Assembly (NCBI GenBank): GCA_002270565.1
Contig: NQMI01000018.1
Span: 1-64,000, forward strand
DNA length: 64,000 nucleotides
Direction of reading: 5' to 3'
Origin: Stenocarpella maydis
Taxonomy: Eukaryota > Ascomycota > Sordariomycetes > Diaporthales > Diaporthaceae
The notes under the pieces: generated by a model
Told to the model about the DNA's origin: nothing
What the model saw: the letters and a program-made list of their open reading frames with translations, nothing else
The model's database searches: none
In this document: in pieces, positions 1 through 11,078 of the stretch
Layout of the letters: every line of letters begins with the position of its first letter
Position numbering within the stretch: the stretch's first letter is position 1
Position numbers and translations under genes: made by a program

Positions 1-78
1 CCCCCCCTAGGGCCAAAAGCTCCGGGTATACCCGTTGTGCGGCTAGATCGATTATACTACATTCCAAACGCATATCCG

Positions 79-874
79 TCATGGTGCTGGAGCAACTGGA
101 GAAACGGTTGACGGGGTCGTCGCCACTGACGGTGTCACATTGGGCGCCTCAACCGTCTGCACCTGTTTTCGTGGTCGCTTGAGGTCCTCGAGAGTGACGC
201 CGTCCAGTTTTGTGATGCCCACAACAGCTGGCTCTCCCTTCTTGATGAACTCGTACTGGCCCGGCAGCTTGTTACCAGCCAGACGAAAAGCGTCCCGGGC
301 AACCTGCTCGTGCAGTGCACCCCTGATCTCGAAGATGACGCGGTTGACTGCAACTCTCGCCGCCCAGTGGTCAAAGGAACCTTTTCCCTTACCCATACGC
401 ACCTGCTCGTGTGTCAGTCGCATTGTCCCCTGCGCCCCCAGAAGTAGACGGGGCGAGACTGACCTCGTTCCCGCTGACGTAGACGCCGATATTGCAGTTT
501 ACTCTTGTGTACAGCCGGTATCTTTGCCCGCGAAGCCTCTGCTTGATGGTCGCCTCCGCGAGCTTCAATTGCGCCGCGCTTATCCTCCTGTGGTGGTCGA
601 TCATGCGCAGCCCGTAGTCTCCGATCATGATAGTTGTGCCTTTTACAGAGCCTCCTGTGGCTACTCTTGGTCTCCCTTTCATCTTCTTCTTTGTTCGGTC
701 AATGAATGGCTCCAGCCATGATCCCAACTGAGGGGCTGTGGATGTGAATGTCCGGGCGGCGGCGGCGGCGAGGCACGGGACCTTTGCGGCGTGGAAGGGC
801 TGTAGAGGGGTCGCCGGGGACATCCTCAGCCCTCTCATGGCATTGAGAAGTGTTGACGGGCCTTGCCGATTCAT
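79..874 (-). CDS. MRPL16: Mitochondrial large-subunit ribosomal protein uL16m
   Basis: This is a structural protein of the mitochondrial 54S ribosomal subunit, matching bacterial L16. Two exons, 874-464 and 402-79, are joined across a 61-nt intron (463-403; donor GTCAGT, branch GACTGAC, acceptor CAG). They give about 244 aa. The join restores the L16 core: GDYGLRMIDHHRRISAAQL in exon 1, then the family hallmark VRMGKGKGSFDHWAARV at the start of exon 2, followed by FEIRGALHEQVARDAFRLAGNKLP. The first 40 or so residues are rich in Arg, Ser and Ala and look like a mitochondrial presequence. The C-terminal tail is Pro/Thr/Val-rich and not conserved. The start at 874 is the first ATG of the open frame; ATGs at codons 13 and 18 are possible alternatives. 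The gene diverges from RFC1 with 387 bp between starts. Confidence 0.93.
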
Positions 875-1261
875 CTTTGTCGATGCTCAGGTCTCTCAAC
901 CTGAGGTGCAGCTCGATTTGGGGCAGGTTGGTTGCGCCGTACGGAGTACCTGCTTTCCTCTTTCCCGACGTCAATGAAAATGCTAGGCAGGCACGGAGTG
1001 CATCCGCTGCATGGAGCTCGGGCCATCTCTGCCTAAGCCGACCCCTGCCACTCCTCTCAAGTGCTTCGAGCAATCAGCGCGTCACGCACGCGTCTCGGGT
1101 TTCCTCCTTTGACCTCTGTCTCTGCCTTCTTTCACCAACGGGAACTCGACTCCCAGAGTTCTCCACCGACACCCAATTGTGCCGGTGGACTGTGTCTCAT
1201 TGGGTTTCTTCCGAATACCCGCTACCAACTATCTGAAATTTCGGATCCCCATCCCCTCTCA
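875..1261. promoter_or_regulatory. Divergent promoter region uL16m / RFC1
   Basis: 387 bp lie between the two divergent start codons. The stretch contains a GTACGGAGTAC motif at 939-949 and an MCB-like ACGCGT at 1088-1093. No gene is seen in it. The open frame of RFC1 runs back to 1061 without a stop, but homology starts at 1262. Confidence 0.5.
1088..1093. promoter_or_regulatory. MCB-like element (ACGCGT) upstream of RFC1
   Basis: A perfect ACGCGT lies 169 bp before the RFC1 start. In yeasts this hexamer binds MBF (Mbp1/Swi6) and drives G1/S expression of replication genes. One hexamer can occur by chance, so only its position before a replication gene supports the call. Confidence 0.35.
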
Positions 1262-4200
1262 ATGCCTGACATCCGAAGCTTCTTCGCCCCCAAGGGGGGT
1301 GCTGCTCCGGCCAAATCTGCGCCCAAGAAGGAGGAGCCGGCGAGGAAGGGCCGAGGTAGACCACGCAAGGTCGTGGAAGACAGCGAAGAGGACGATGAAC
1401 CTATCCTAGAACTGAAGAAGCTAGCTGCAAGATCTACGCCAAGAAAGAAGAAGGCTACGGAACCAGAGCCCGTCAACGGCAAGGAGATTTCTGCCGACGA
1501 CTACTTCTCCAAGTCAACCAACAAGAAGATCGAGCCCAATCCAAAGCAACCTAGCACACCCGTCCGTCAGAGCCCCCGGAAGGCCGCCGCCACAGCGGCA
1601 ACAGCAGCACCAGCAAAAACAGCAGCCACCAGCAAGGACAAACCGGCTGCTAAGCCCAAGGCTGTCACATCTCACAGGAAGGTCAATTTGCACGATGACG
1701 AGGATGCATATATGGATGACGGCGATGAGGATGCGGACGACATATTTGCTGCTGATGCGCGAGGTGGGAATAAGAGGAAGAACGACGAGTACATGGAAGA
1801 GGAGAGCGAGGAGGAAGTCTTACCAAAGCCTAAGCGGATTGCTTCCCGAGGCAAGCCTGTAAAGGCCGAGGAATCCGAGGATGACGACGAGGATATCGCG
1901 CCAGCACCAAAAAAGGCTACAAAGAACGGAAAGAAGCGTAAATCACCGGATTCCGACGATGAAGATGTCGAACCAGCTCCACGGAAGAAAGCTGCTGCAT
2001 CGAAACCTCGAGCCCCGAAGAAGAAGAATAAGCCAGAGCAGGAGGATGCCAGTTACCAGGCATTCATCGATTCCGTGCCTACTGTCAGACCACCGACACC
2101 GCCTCCCAAGGAGGAGGGCGCGAAATTCGACTGGAGAAAGGCCAATGCCGGGGGAGGCAACTCAGGGTCCGCGCCGATGGAAGGCACGGCTGACATTCCC
2201 GAGGGGGCGGAGAACTGCCTTACAGGAATGACATTCGTTTTCACCGGCCAGCTCAAGACTCTCGGCCGAGAGCAGGGACAAGAGCTAGTGAAACGCCTCG
2301 GCGGAAAAGTCACTGGTGCACCAAGCAGCAAGACCACCTTTGTTGTCCTAGGGGATGACGCAGGTCCCTCGAAGCTTCGGAAGATTCAAGAGGTTGGCAT
2401 TAGGACGATCGACGAGAACGGGTTGTTCGACCTGATACGGAAAGCGCCGGCGAATGGTGGATCGGCGAAGAGCGCTGCGAAGGCTAAGGAGAAACAAGAG
2501 GCCGACGAGAAGAAAGTCAGGCAGGCTGCTGCGGAGCTGGAGAGGGAAGAAAAAGCCCGCCAGATCGAGGCAGAAAAGGCTCGCAAGGCCGCTGCAGCAC
2601 GGGGCGCGGCTGCTCCATCACAGGCCATTGCTGCCAACTCGCAGCTGTGGACGAGCAAATATGCGCCCACTCAGCTGAACCACATTTGTGGAAACAAGAG
2701 CCAAGTCGAAAAGATTCAAAACTGGCTGAAAGCCTGGCCCAAGAACCGCAAATACGACTTCAAGAAATTTGGAGCCGATGGCATGGGCGGCTATCGGGCA
2801 GTCATTCTGAGCGGTCCTCCTGGTATAGGCAAGACGACCTCGGCGCATCTCGCAGCCAAGTTGGCGGGGTGTGATGTGATCGAGAGCAACGCGAGCGACA
2901 CCCGAAGCAAGAAGTTGGTCGAGAGTGGAGTCAGCGAAGTCATGAACAACACATCTCTCCTCGGATTCTTTGCCGGCGACGGGAAGAAGGTCGAGGATGC
3001 CAAGAAGAACATCGTTCTGATTATGGACGAAGTTGACGGCATGTCGGCTGGTGACCGTGGTGGTGTTGGAGCACTGGCCAAGTTTTGCAAGAAGACAGAG
3101 ATACCTCTGATCCTGATATGCAACGAGCGCAAGCTGCCAAAGATGAAGCCCTTCGATGGCGCAGCTTTCGACATCCCATTCCGGCGGCCGACGGTGGAGC
3201 AGGTCCGATCTCGCATCATGACAATCTGCCACCGAGAAGGTCTGAAGCTGCCCCTGCAGGTTGTCGACGCCCTCATTGAGGGAAGCAACAAGGATATCAG
3301 GCAGATCATCAACATGCTTTCAACCATCAAGATTGACCAGACATCTATGGACTTTGACCAATCCAAGTCAATGTCCAAAGCGTGGGAGAAGCATGTGGTC
3401 CTGAAGCCCTGGGACATCTGCCAGAAACTGTTGGGCGGCAACCTGTTCAACCCAGCAAGCAAGTCCACGTTGAATGATAAGATTGAGCTGTACTTCAACG
3501 ACCACGAGTTCAGCTATCTCATGATTCAGGAGAACTATCTCAGGTCGAAGCCAGCTGGCCTGAGCGGAAAGGGCTATAATAGCAGGGAGGCGAATATGAA
3601 ATATCTTGAAATGGTGGACCAAGCGGCTGAGAGCATCAGCGATGGTGATCTTGTTGATCGCATGATCCATGGCCCGCAACAGCATTGGAGCCTCATGCCG
3701 ACCCACGCGGTTTTCAGTACTGTCCGTCCGTCGAGCTTTGTTGCTGGCCAGATGATCGGTTCCGAGTTTACAAAGTGGCTTGGCAACAATAGCAAGTTGG
3801 GAAAACTCGGCCGCTACGTCCGGGAGATCCAGTCACACATGCGGCTCAGGTCCTCCGGAGATGTGAGCGAGATCCGCCAGCAGTATCTGCCGGTGCTATG
3901 GCATCAGATCGTCAAACGCCTGGCTTTAGAAGGTAAGGAATGCGTCCCGGAGGTCATCGAGCTGATGGATAGCTACTACCTCACGAGGGAGGATTTCGAT
4001 GCGATGCTTGAGCTTGGTATTGGGCCCCAGGATGAGAGCCTAGTCAAGATTGAGACCCAGACCAAGTCAGCCTTCACGAGAATGTAAGTGTGCCCGGAAT
4101 AAATGTGAAACGCCGGAAGCTAATGTGAATAGATACAACTCGACGTCCCATCCTGTGCCGTTCATGAAAGCCAGCAATGTGACAGCCCCAAAGAAGGCTG

Positions 4201-4448
4201 CAAGGGATGTACCCGACATCGAAGACGCTATTGAAGCCGACGATGACGGGGCCGAAGTCGTGGATCCGGCAGAGGAAGACGAGGATGAGATCGATCTTAA
4301 GAAAGACAAGTACATCAAGCAACCCAAGGCCAAGCCCAAGCGAGCTGCCAAAAAGAAGGATGACGATGATGAGGAAGATGACGACGACAAGCCTGCGAAG
4401 GGCCGTGGGAGAAGCAAGGCTGCTACAAAAGGCAAGGGAAAGAAGTGA
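1262..4448 (+). CDS. RFC1: Replication factor C large subunit (clamp loader, Rfc1)
   Basis: Large subunit of the RFC clamp loader, which opens PCNA and loads it at primer-template junctions in the nucleus. Exons 1262-4083 and 4133-4448 flank a 49-nt intron (GTAAGT...AATAG), giving about 1045 aa. The start at 1262 gives MPDIRSFF, a PIP-box-like N-terminus typical of the family. A long Lys/Glu/Asp/Pro-rich disordered region follows. Then comes a BRCT domain (LTGMTFVFTGQL...KTTFVVLGDD, about residues 320-400). The AAA+ module has Walker A GPPGIGKTT and Walker B VLIMDEVDGM, and is followed by the RFC1 C-terminal domain (KPWDICQKLL onward). The splice restores TRIYNSTSHPVPFM, a conserved C-terminal motif, before an acidic then Lys-rich tail. 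No truncation is seen. Confidence 0.96.
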
Positions 4449-5009
4449 AGCAGTAACGGAGCTCCTCATGGAACCGAGGCTTGATCACTATTATTTGCTG
4501 CTTCTTGGAGCCGGCACTGAAGACGGCGTGCGTTTTCCCCGGGCAGTGTTTACCTTGTTGCCCTCAAAACACTGCAGGCCGCTTATCCGGCATTCTTGAT
4601 CCAAATGACATGACCAAGAGCTAAAGTTTTGCACGGGAAGCATGTCCGAAGAAGGTCTCAAGAGACTTACCACCTCTACAGTCGTTCTCGTTCCACGTTC
4701 CCACAGACTTGTTTGCCTGTTCTGTTGCTGCCCGCCTTACTTGCTTCATACAAAACATTCGCTGCTGTACTTCACTTGTCTCTGTCACTGTCCCTGTCGC
4801 ATCTCACGCGATAGCGTGCGGGTTTTAAACAAGCAAAACTGCAGCACTTTCAACAACGCTGCCACACCACCCTAAAATCCAGCCCACCTCAGCTTCCCTA
4901 GAGCTTGTGCAAGAGATAGGTATCTTGGCCGCTCAAGTCCTTACTCTCATCTCAGTTCATACCCTGACCCTGGCATTCTCTTCAGCTTCGACTTGAAGAA
5001 ACATGCGCC
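4449..5009. other. Intergenic region downstream of RFC1
   Basis: 561 bp with no supported gene. It is pyrimidine-rich at about 4680-4810, as is common in 5' regions of filamentous fungi, and probably holds the RFC1 3' UTR and the promoter of the next gene. Confidence 0.4.
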
Positions 5010-5868
5010 ATGGATTGCTCAAGTGAGGAGTCAATCCAGGAGGACATCACTAATGGCACGCCACAAGAGCAAACGAAGGTAAGTGCAGACTTGCTGACAC
5101 ACGCAGCAAATGCATCGACCCAGTCTCCTTGTTCTGAGTCCTGCGAGGCGCGAGACCACGATACGGTATGGACCTTGTCGGGTACGACAATGAAGGCCTA
5201 TGCCGCCATGAGAGGTCTCCCTGACATGGAGGATCCTTTGATAAGATGGATCGCCGGCCTGGAAGCAGACAAGCGACTCGAGGGGGGGGCCACGTATGTT
5301 TCTCACCTGCTGTCCCCAACTCAACCCCAGAAGGCTAAACGCGCTTCCTCACAGTTTGCTGGGTGACATTGAGAACTCAATCAACGACCGCTTCGAATGG
5401 AAGGCCCGTGGCCCAACAGTGTACGAGGAGGAAGAGCGGGAGCGCAAGTCGATCTTTACCTTTGACCGCCCGGTACTCGAGGGTTCTGCATCTGCGGGCC
5501 TGAAGCCACCAGAGGTGCTTCACACTGGCAAGCCGGACGACATATACCTGAGCAACGACTGCGTAGCGGATGGTTGGGGAAAGTACGCGGCCAGCGTTGT
5601 CTCGGACACCGGCGAGGGTGATCCCGTGAGCGGTCGAATTTCTCCAGATACATTCGCTCGATGGTCCGAGGGGACGAAGAGACGGGACGAGCGAATCGAC
5701 AGGGGCGTGTTTGTTTCGGAAGGGCGAAAGACTTATGAAATACCTGTGAGTGAGGGCGGACACGGTCCAGACAACCACAACCCCGATTCAATCTGCGATT
5801 CACCGGGGCCATTGATATGCTAAACACACAAGGCACCAGGACGAACGCCAACGGCCATGCTCTCCTAA
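5010..5868 (+). CDS. Hypothetical protein (three-exon model)
   Basis: I do not recognise this gene. The model uses exons 5010-5293, 5355-5745 and 5833-5868, giving about 236 aa. Intron 1 (61 nt) has donor GTATGT, branch CTAAAC and acceptor CACAG, and joins ...EGGAT to LLGDIENSINDRFEW in frame. Intron 2 (87 nt) has donor GTGAGT, branch GCTAAAC and acceptor AAG. A further 45-nt segment, 5079-5123, has a GTAAGT donor, a CTGAC branch and a CAG end; being a multiple of three, it may or may not be spliced. The protein is hydrophilic and acidic, with no signal peptide, membrane helix or known motif. The last exon, only 11 residues, is the least certain part. The following ORF does not share a compatible phase with this donor, so the two are treated as separate genes. 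Confidence 0.5.
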
Positions 5869-6121
5869 TACTGTCCTCCCGCGACGGGCAAAGCACCGCA
5901 AGGCACGGAGCTTATACGACGTCGAGGATGGCAGAGAGCTCAGTCCTGAGTGCAGCGCTTACGCAAGAACTCAGCCGTCCATTTTGTGGTCACCCCCTCG
6001 TGAGTCCTCGCTCCTATGCTGCCCATCTCTGTCGTCTGTAGGGGATTGTACTGAAGACAGTGACCGGACAGCCTTGAAACCTCACCTCCCCCCCGGCAAC
6101 TCCGCCCCCCTTTTCCACCGC

Positions 6122-6679
6122 ATGGATCCCGAGATGATGGATTGGGTGCGGATGGAAAACACATCGCCCGAGCCCGATTGGGGCGTGAAAACGACCTCGG
6201 AGCCCGAGGTTTACAGCCCCACCGAGTTCGACGCCGCGATCGAGAGGTTCTGGGGCCGCGAGAACACGCACCAGCTCGCAGAAAGCAGGCGCCGCGAGGT
6301 CGCGCACCTAACCCAGCAGGAGGCGGAGGTCAACGCCGAGGCCGACCGTCTGCGGCACCAGGCCCGGCGCCTCAAGCACGAAAACCGCAAGCTGGCTGAC
6401 TGCTACGCCGAGTTCCGCACCCTCCGCGACCGGCGCATCATGAGGCAGGTGCACGGCGTCATCCGCGACCTCGAGTGGGCCGCCAGGACCAAGATGGCCG
6501 AGATCAAGGCCCGCGCGCGCGAGTGCGAAGAGCTGCGGCGCGAGGTCGACGGCTACCTCGAGACCCAGGCGAGGCTGCTCGGGCTCATAGGCAAGAGGAC
6601 GCCAGAGGAGGTGTTTGCGATGTACCCTGACGTCTGGGAGCCGGAGGAGATACGCAGGAACCGACGCAACTACTCGTGA
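6122..6679 (+). CDS. Hypothetical coiled-coil protein
   Basis: Single-exon ORF of about 185 aa starting MDPEMMDWVRMEN. The reading frame is open further upstream to 5984, but 6122 is the first convincing ATG. Residues about 45-150 are dense in Glu, Arg, Lys, Ala and Leu with heptad-like spacing (RLRHQARRLKHENRKLADCY and similar), predicting a long coiled coil. The C-terminus is EEVFAMYPDVWEPEEIRR. GC is high at third positions, as in neighbouring real genes. No domain is recognised and no basic leucine-zipper signature is present. It lies 253 bp after the preceding hypothetical gene on the same strand. Function unknown; it may be a lineage-specific gene. Confidence 0.55.
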   Translation: MDPEMMDWVRMENTSPEPDWGVKTTSEPEVYSPTEFDAAIERFWGRENTHQLAESRRREVAHLTQQEAEVNAEADRLRHQARRLKHENRKLADCYAEFRTLRDRRIMRQVHGVIRDLEWAARTKMAEIKARARECEELRREVDGYLETQARLLGLIGKRTPEEVFAMYPDVWEPEEIRRNRRNYS

Positions 6680-7989
6680 TGGCTCTGGTCGAGAGTCCCA
6701 AGCAGGCCTACGATGGCTTGTTACTACTGTCTTTGGACAGCCAAGACTAAAGCAGAATTGGTCGAAGAAATACGTCTAACCCTGGAAGAAAGCACTCAGG
6801 GAGGTATCTCATGGAACACAACGCGAACTACCATGCGTGTGTCTAAGGAATAAGAGCAGCTCTCATAATCAGTGGCTCGGCATAGCCATGATGTCAGCAA
6901 GAGAGATTGCCCGACAACAGACGCGGTGTTCTGAATGGTCGAATGGCGAAGTATAATGTAAAACATCTATGTGTCAGTAATCTGTCAGAGTGGTCTTCAT
7001 GAAGAGCACAGAAAGGGAAGGCCCTGCCTCAAGTTCAGGCATGCGGTCTTCTTGGATCAGCGATCTCGATCTAGCACACATGAGGGCCTATTAGTGTAAA
7101 ATAAATAAATAATATGATCTTGTAACTTCGGGGCATGATATTTGTTGAGGGCATTCCAGGACTAAATGGATTCCTGTGTGCTAAACAGGCATGGTCCTTT
7201 GCGAGGTGACCAACTTAACCAAGAGCTTGAGCTGCACTTCAGAAGACACTCAAAACCGTGGAGAGGAAGGGGTGCGAGGGGAAACTTGGATATAAGTCCC
7301 ATGGTTGCCTTACGCAACGAGCCGGCTGAAGATACATAGTAGCCGTACGTTCCAGTATGTGCTATTACCCTCCGCGATATGTGACATCACTCACTTGACT
7401 GGCCTAATTAACGTTAGAATTGGGCATGGCGTGGACACTGAAGCGGAAGTTGAGGGGTGCTTGCTCATGGGCTCCTTTCAGAAGACGGGGCAAGCCAGTC
7501 ACACCACTGGCCGCAAGCACAGGGCTTTGATGATAACGCAACTTGGCAGCTATGCCCGATGAATTGGCACGTCGCCAAAATGCGAAGGACTTGGGAGGTC
7601 GGAGAATGGGTTGGGTAGTCACTTTATGACCATATGATTTGTTATTTCCGGGTAGAGCCCAGTATCCAGGCTCATCATATCAGCTGTCCCGCTTCTTCGG
7701 ACTTATAGAAAACCGTAGGCTCGGGGCACTCTTCCCGCATTAATATGAAGTGGCAGTCTCTATATACAAGAATGGACTATGCAGAACCTTCGTCTAATTT
7801 TTCGTGAACGTTACCCTGCCATCATCCATGAAGCCTTTTGTCCCGGTGATCGTGAGAGGAGCAGTCATCATACCTAGCCGCCTGAACGCCAATGCCAGAC
7901 TTTTGGTAGCACATGAGAGTGGTGGTAGTAATACAAGGGGAGGCCAGGTAGCGCACGTGCTGCCTGACCTGAGGTCATGGCTCGGCCTG
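6680..7989. other. Intergenic region, no gene seen
   Basis: 1.3 kb between convergent genes. It is more AT-rich than the surroundings (for example near 7098-7115, an AAATAAATAAAT run). Only short overlapping ORFs without codon bias occur. No repeat, tRNA or recognisable domain was found. Confidence 0.4.
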
Positions 7990-8804
7990 TTAGTTCTTGA
8001 CGACGCCGACCTTGGCGGCGCGCAGGACGCGCCCGTTGAGCTTGAAGCCCTTCTGCTGAACGTAGAAGACGGTGTTGTCCTCCTTGCCCTCCTGAGGGCT
8101 CATGAAGGTGGCCTCGTGCTCATTTGGGTTGAACTTCTCGCCGATGGGGTCGAAGCGCTCCAGGCCGTGCTTCTTGAGGGTGTTCATGAGGATGTCCTCG
8201 GTCATCTTGAGTCCCTCGTGCAGCTGGACGACGTCCTTGAGGTCATCGTTCTCCTTGGCCGCCGCTAGCCTCTCCTCCGGGACCATGGAGAGGGCGCGGT
8301 CGAAGTTGTCCACGCTCTCGACCAGGTCCTTGGCGAAGTTCTGGATGCCGAACTCGCGGGCGATCTTGACCTCGCGCTGGGTTCGGTCTTGAAGGTTGCG
8401 GAAGTCTGCGATGGAGCGTAGGCATTTGTCCTAGAGGTAATGTAAGCGTGGGGCATCGTCACGTATTCAGGCGGTATGCCGCGTGAGGCGCCCCGTACCT
8501 TCCAGTCCACAGCTTCCTTCTCCTTGGCCTCCAACTTCTTCTTCAGCTCTGTCACGGCTGGGTCCTCAGCTGGTACCGCCTCTCCTCCTTCAGATGCTGG
8601 CCTGGCCTCTGATCCGCCCGCCTTCGTCTCGCCTGCTTGCGAAGCCTTGGTGGCGTCACTATACCATCTCGCGACAGACGGCTGTGCCCTCCGTACTGCC
8701 AGAGGAGCTATGATGGTCTGGGGGCGGGCCACAGGCCGCTGGGCGATTGATCGCGCTGACGAGCGGAGAGCTCTGCAAGGAGTGATAAGGGCTTGTCGGA
8801 GCAT
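7990..8804 (-). CDS. MGE1: Mitochondrial GrpE, nucleotide exchange factor for mtHsp70
   Basis: GrpE releases ADP from mitochondrial Hsp70 (Ssc1) during protein import and folding in the matrix. Exons 8804-8499 and 8430-7990 are joined across a 68-nt intron (donor GTACGG, acceptor CTCTAG), giving about 248 aa. The first 45 residues are Arg/Ala/Ser-rich without acids, a clear mitochondrial presequence. Next come an acidic Glu/Ala stretch and a coiled coil (ELKKKLEAKEKEAVDWK). The splice restores DKCLRSIADFRNLQDRTQRE, the family motif. The C-terminal beta domain has HGLERFDPIGEKFNPNEHEA and GFKLNGRVLRAAKVGVVKN. It is head to head with RPB3, 420 bp apart. Confidence 0.95.
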
Positions 8805-9224
8805 GTTGGGCTTGGGTGTGAGGCCTCGTCTGTCTTCAAAATCGTGACTGGAGGGAGTGGAAGAGTTTTATGACGCAAGGGAAATTTCGTTTTTCGCCTT
8901 TGCAGACAAAGGTTGCACTGCACCTCGGGAGCTCCGATAAACCCCGATAAGCCACCAAAAGCTCGTCCCGCTGGCAGTGAAGTAGATCAGTTTGTGAATG
9001 CGATTAGCGCCGCGTGCAGGTAGATACCCTGTCCCAAGCTTCCACAAAAGACCCGACCCTCGACTGTACCATTCCTAACCCGACGCGCCGTTTGCCCATA
9101 CGCCGCCATTCGTCATCCCTAACCTCACATATATCGGAGGCATCTTCGGACCCAACAGAAGCAGGCCAGACAAAAACATCTCGTCAAACACCACACTCCC
9201 TCGAGGCCAGGGACGGCGGTCAAG
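8805..9224. promoter_or_regulatory. Bidirectional promoter region MGE1 / RPB3
   Basis: 420 bp between divergent start codons. A GAAATTTC at 8881-8888 fits a two-unit heat-shock element (GAAnnTTC) 77 bp before the MGE1 start; it is short and could be chance. No other gene is seen. Confidence 0.4.
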
Positions 9225-10379
9225 ATGGAGTATGACCCCATGAACCTTGACGGAAACGGCGAGCTGGCGCCGAAGCAGATGGAGGTTAAGATCACAGAGG
9301 TGAGCACAAGGCGCCATCCAGATGGAAGTGAGGCGTGCCTGGGCGCAGCTTGAGTGTCCTAACTTGGTGTGCGGCCGGTAGGCAGACAATCACCATGTCA
9401 ACTTCAACCTCGCCAATGTCGATCTCTCCCTCGCGAACGCCCTGCGCCGAGTCATCCTCGCCGAGATACCAATCATGGCCATCGACCTGGTCGAGATAGA
9501 GGAGAACAGCAGTGTTCTAGCCGACGAGTTTATTGCACACCGTCTCGGCCTGCTGCCGCTGAACTCCAAGAACGCCGATGATGTCCTCTATACCCGTGAC
9601 TGCGAATGCGAACAGTACTGCGAAATGTGCAGCGTCAAGATCACCCTGCATGCGAAGTGCACCACCGAGGGTGAAATCATGAAGATCTATGCCCGAGATC
9701 TTGTCGTCGACCCCATGCGCCCCAACGAGTGGGTTGGCAACCCCGTCATCACGGACCCGGACGGCCAGGGACCGTTGATCGCGAAGCTTCGTGAGGGTCA
9801 GGAGTTGAAGTTGACATGCATCGCAAAAAAGGGAATCGCAAAGGAGCACGCAAAGTGGGCGCCTACTGCGGCTGTGGGATTCGAGTACGACCCACACAAC
9901 AAACTTGGGCACACGGACTTGTGGTTCGAAGCCAAGGGCGAGGGCGCAAGGCCGGAGCATGAATGGTAGGTCTCCACGGACATGCGACATCGGCCGCGCA
10001 TTATTGACAGCAGGACAGGCCGGAGAGCAAGTACGCCGCGTTTGAGGAACCCCCTCAACCTGGTGAGCCCTTCAAGTACGACGCTGTCCCAGAGAAGTTC
10101 TATTTTGAGGTGGAGAGCGCCGGAAATCTTGAGCCGGACGCCATAATCCAGCAGGGCATCATGGTCATGCAGCAAAAGCTTGCTGGCTTGATACATGGTC
10201 TGAGTGAGGGCGACAACGCCGGTGACTACGGCGGCCCTCGCAGCCCGGATGGAATGCACGGCGGCGATCCCTGGCAAGACCAGGGCTACACCACACCTTA
10301 CGGCAACGGCGATTTCGGGGGAGCGACATCCTACGGCACCACTACGCCCTATGGCAACCCAGGACAGAATGGCTACTAG
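9225..10379 (+). CDS. RPB3: RNA polymerase II subunit Rpb3
   Basis: Third-largest subunit of RNA polymerase II. It dimerises with Rpb11 in the assembly platform, like the bacterial alpha subunit. Exons 9225-9299, 9382-9965 and 10019-10379 (introns of 82 and 53 nt) give about 339 aa. The second splice acceptor is the CAG at 10016-10018, which restores HEWPESKYAAFEEPP in phase. Visible features are NFNLANVDLSLANALRRV (alpha-type dimerisation motif), AEIPIMAIDLVEIEENSS, and the zinc site CECEQYCEMC, spaced like the four cysteines of yeast Rpb3. The C-terminal tail, from about residue 270, is Gly/Tyr/Thr/Pro-rich and low in complexity. The gene is complete. Confidence 0.95.
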
Positions 10380-10399
10380 AACCCCCTAAGGCGGGGGTT
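10380..10399. repeat. GC-rich hairpin directly after the RPB3 stop
   Basis: Arms AACCCCC (10380-10386) and GGGGGTT (10393-10399) pair perfectly around a 6-nt loop, starting at the base after the stop codon. It may structure the 3' UTR. It is not a bacterial-type terminator in this context. Confidence 0.5.
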
Positions 10400-11078
10400 T
10401 CTACGGGGTTGACGATTCCCCATAATCCCGCAGGCTTCCGGCCTTGTGGGCGGGAGCCCGTCTTTGAGTTCGCTGCCGGCCTGGGGCTTTGCGCAGGCAG
10501 ACTGACGTTTTGGGTGGAAAAGACCCGCAGTCTGGCAATGCTGCCAGACATATGACGCTCAGTTGCCGTATGCCCTCGGACTGGTCTGCAAGCAGCGAAC
10601 CGCGATTTGTGAGGGCGGGAGCATGCACCACCCCACCCACAAGGAAGCCGGGGGAAAGGTGCATGGGGCGCCTTGCCGATAACACGCCCGTCGGCGAGAA
10701 GCGACCGACACGTAATGATGGTCGGTCGAGATTTTGGACGCCAGCGGATAAAACTCAACAGAATGATTGCATTAGAAAGGCGTTGGGCTCCCTGGGTTTT
10801 TGGTCACGGTAGGGTATGAGCGCGCGGTCTGGAAAATGAAGGTTGCGTGCGATCTAGCCCCAGAGGCGCCACACTGAGGGTACAAATCCTTGTGCTTTGA
10901 TGGACAGAACGGTCAAACAATACCGCCCCATCAGACTGAGAAGCCACTCTATGAGAACGCCTGACAATGCTATGAAACCGATGTGACCCCGCGCCAAATG
11001 CCGCCGCCCCATGCCGCCGATTCTTGTAGCCTATGTGCTCTTGACCCGGTTAAGTTGCCCCCAGGCTGATAGGCATTT
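10380..11078. other. Intergenic region between convergent RPB3 and DIC1
   Basis: 699 bp with no gene supported. It begins with a small perfect hairpin (10380-10399) directly behind the RPB3 stop codon; the rest holds only short overlapping frames without bias. Confidence 0.4.

Noticed and set aside
1061..1261. 67-codon extension of the RFC1 frame
   Set aside because: The family begins with the PIP-box-like MPDIRSFF at 1262; the upstream part is promoter-like sequence with the MCB site.
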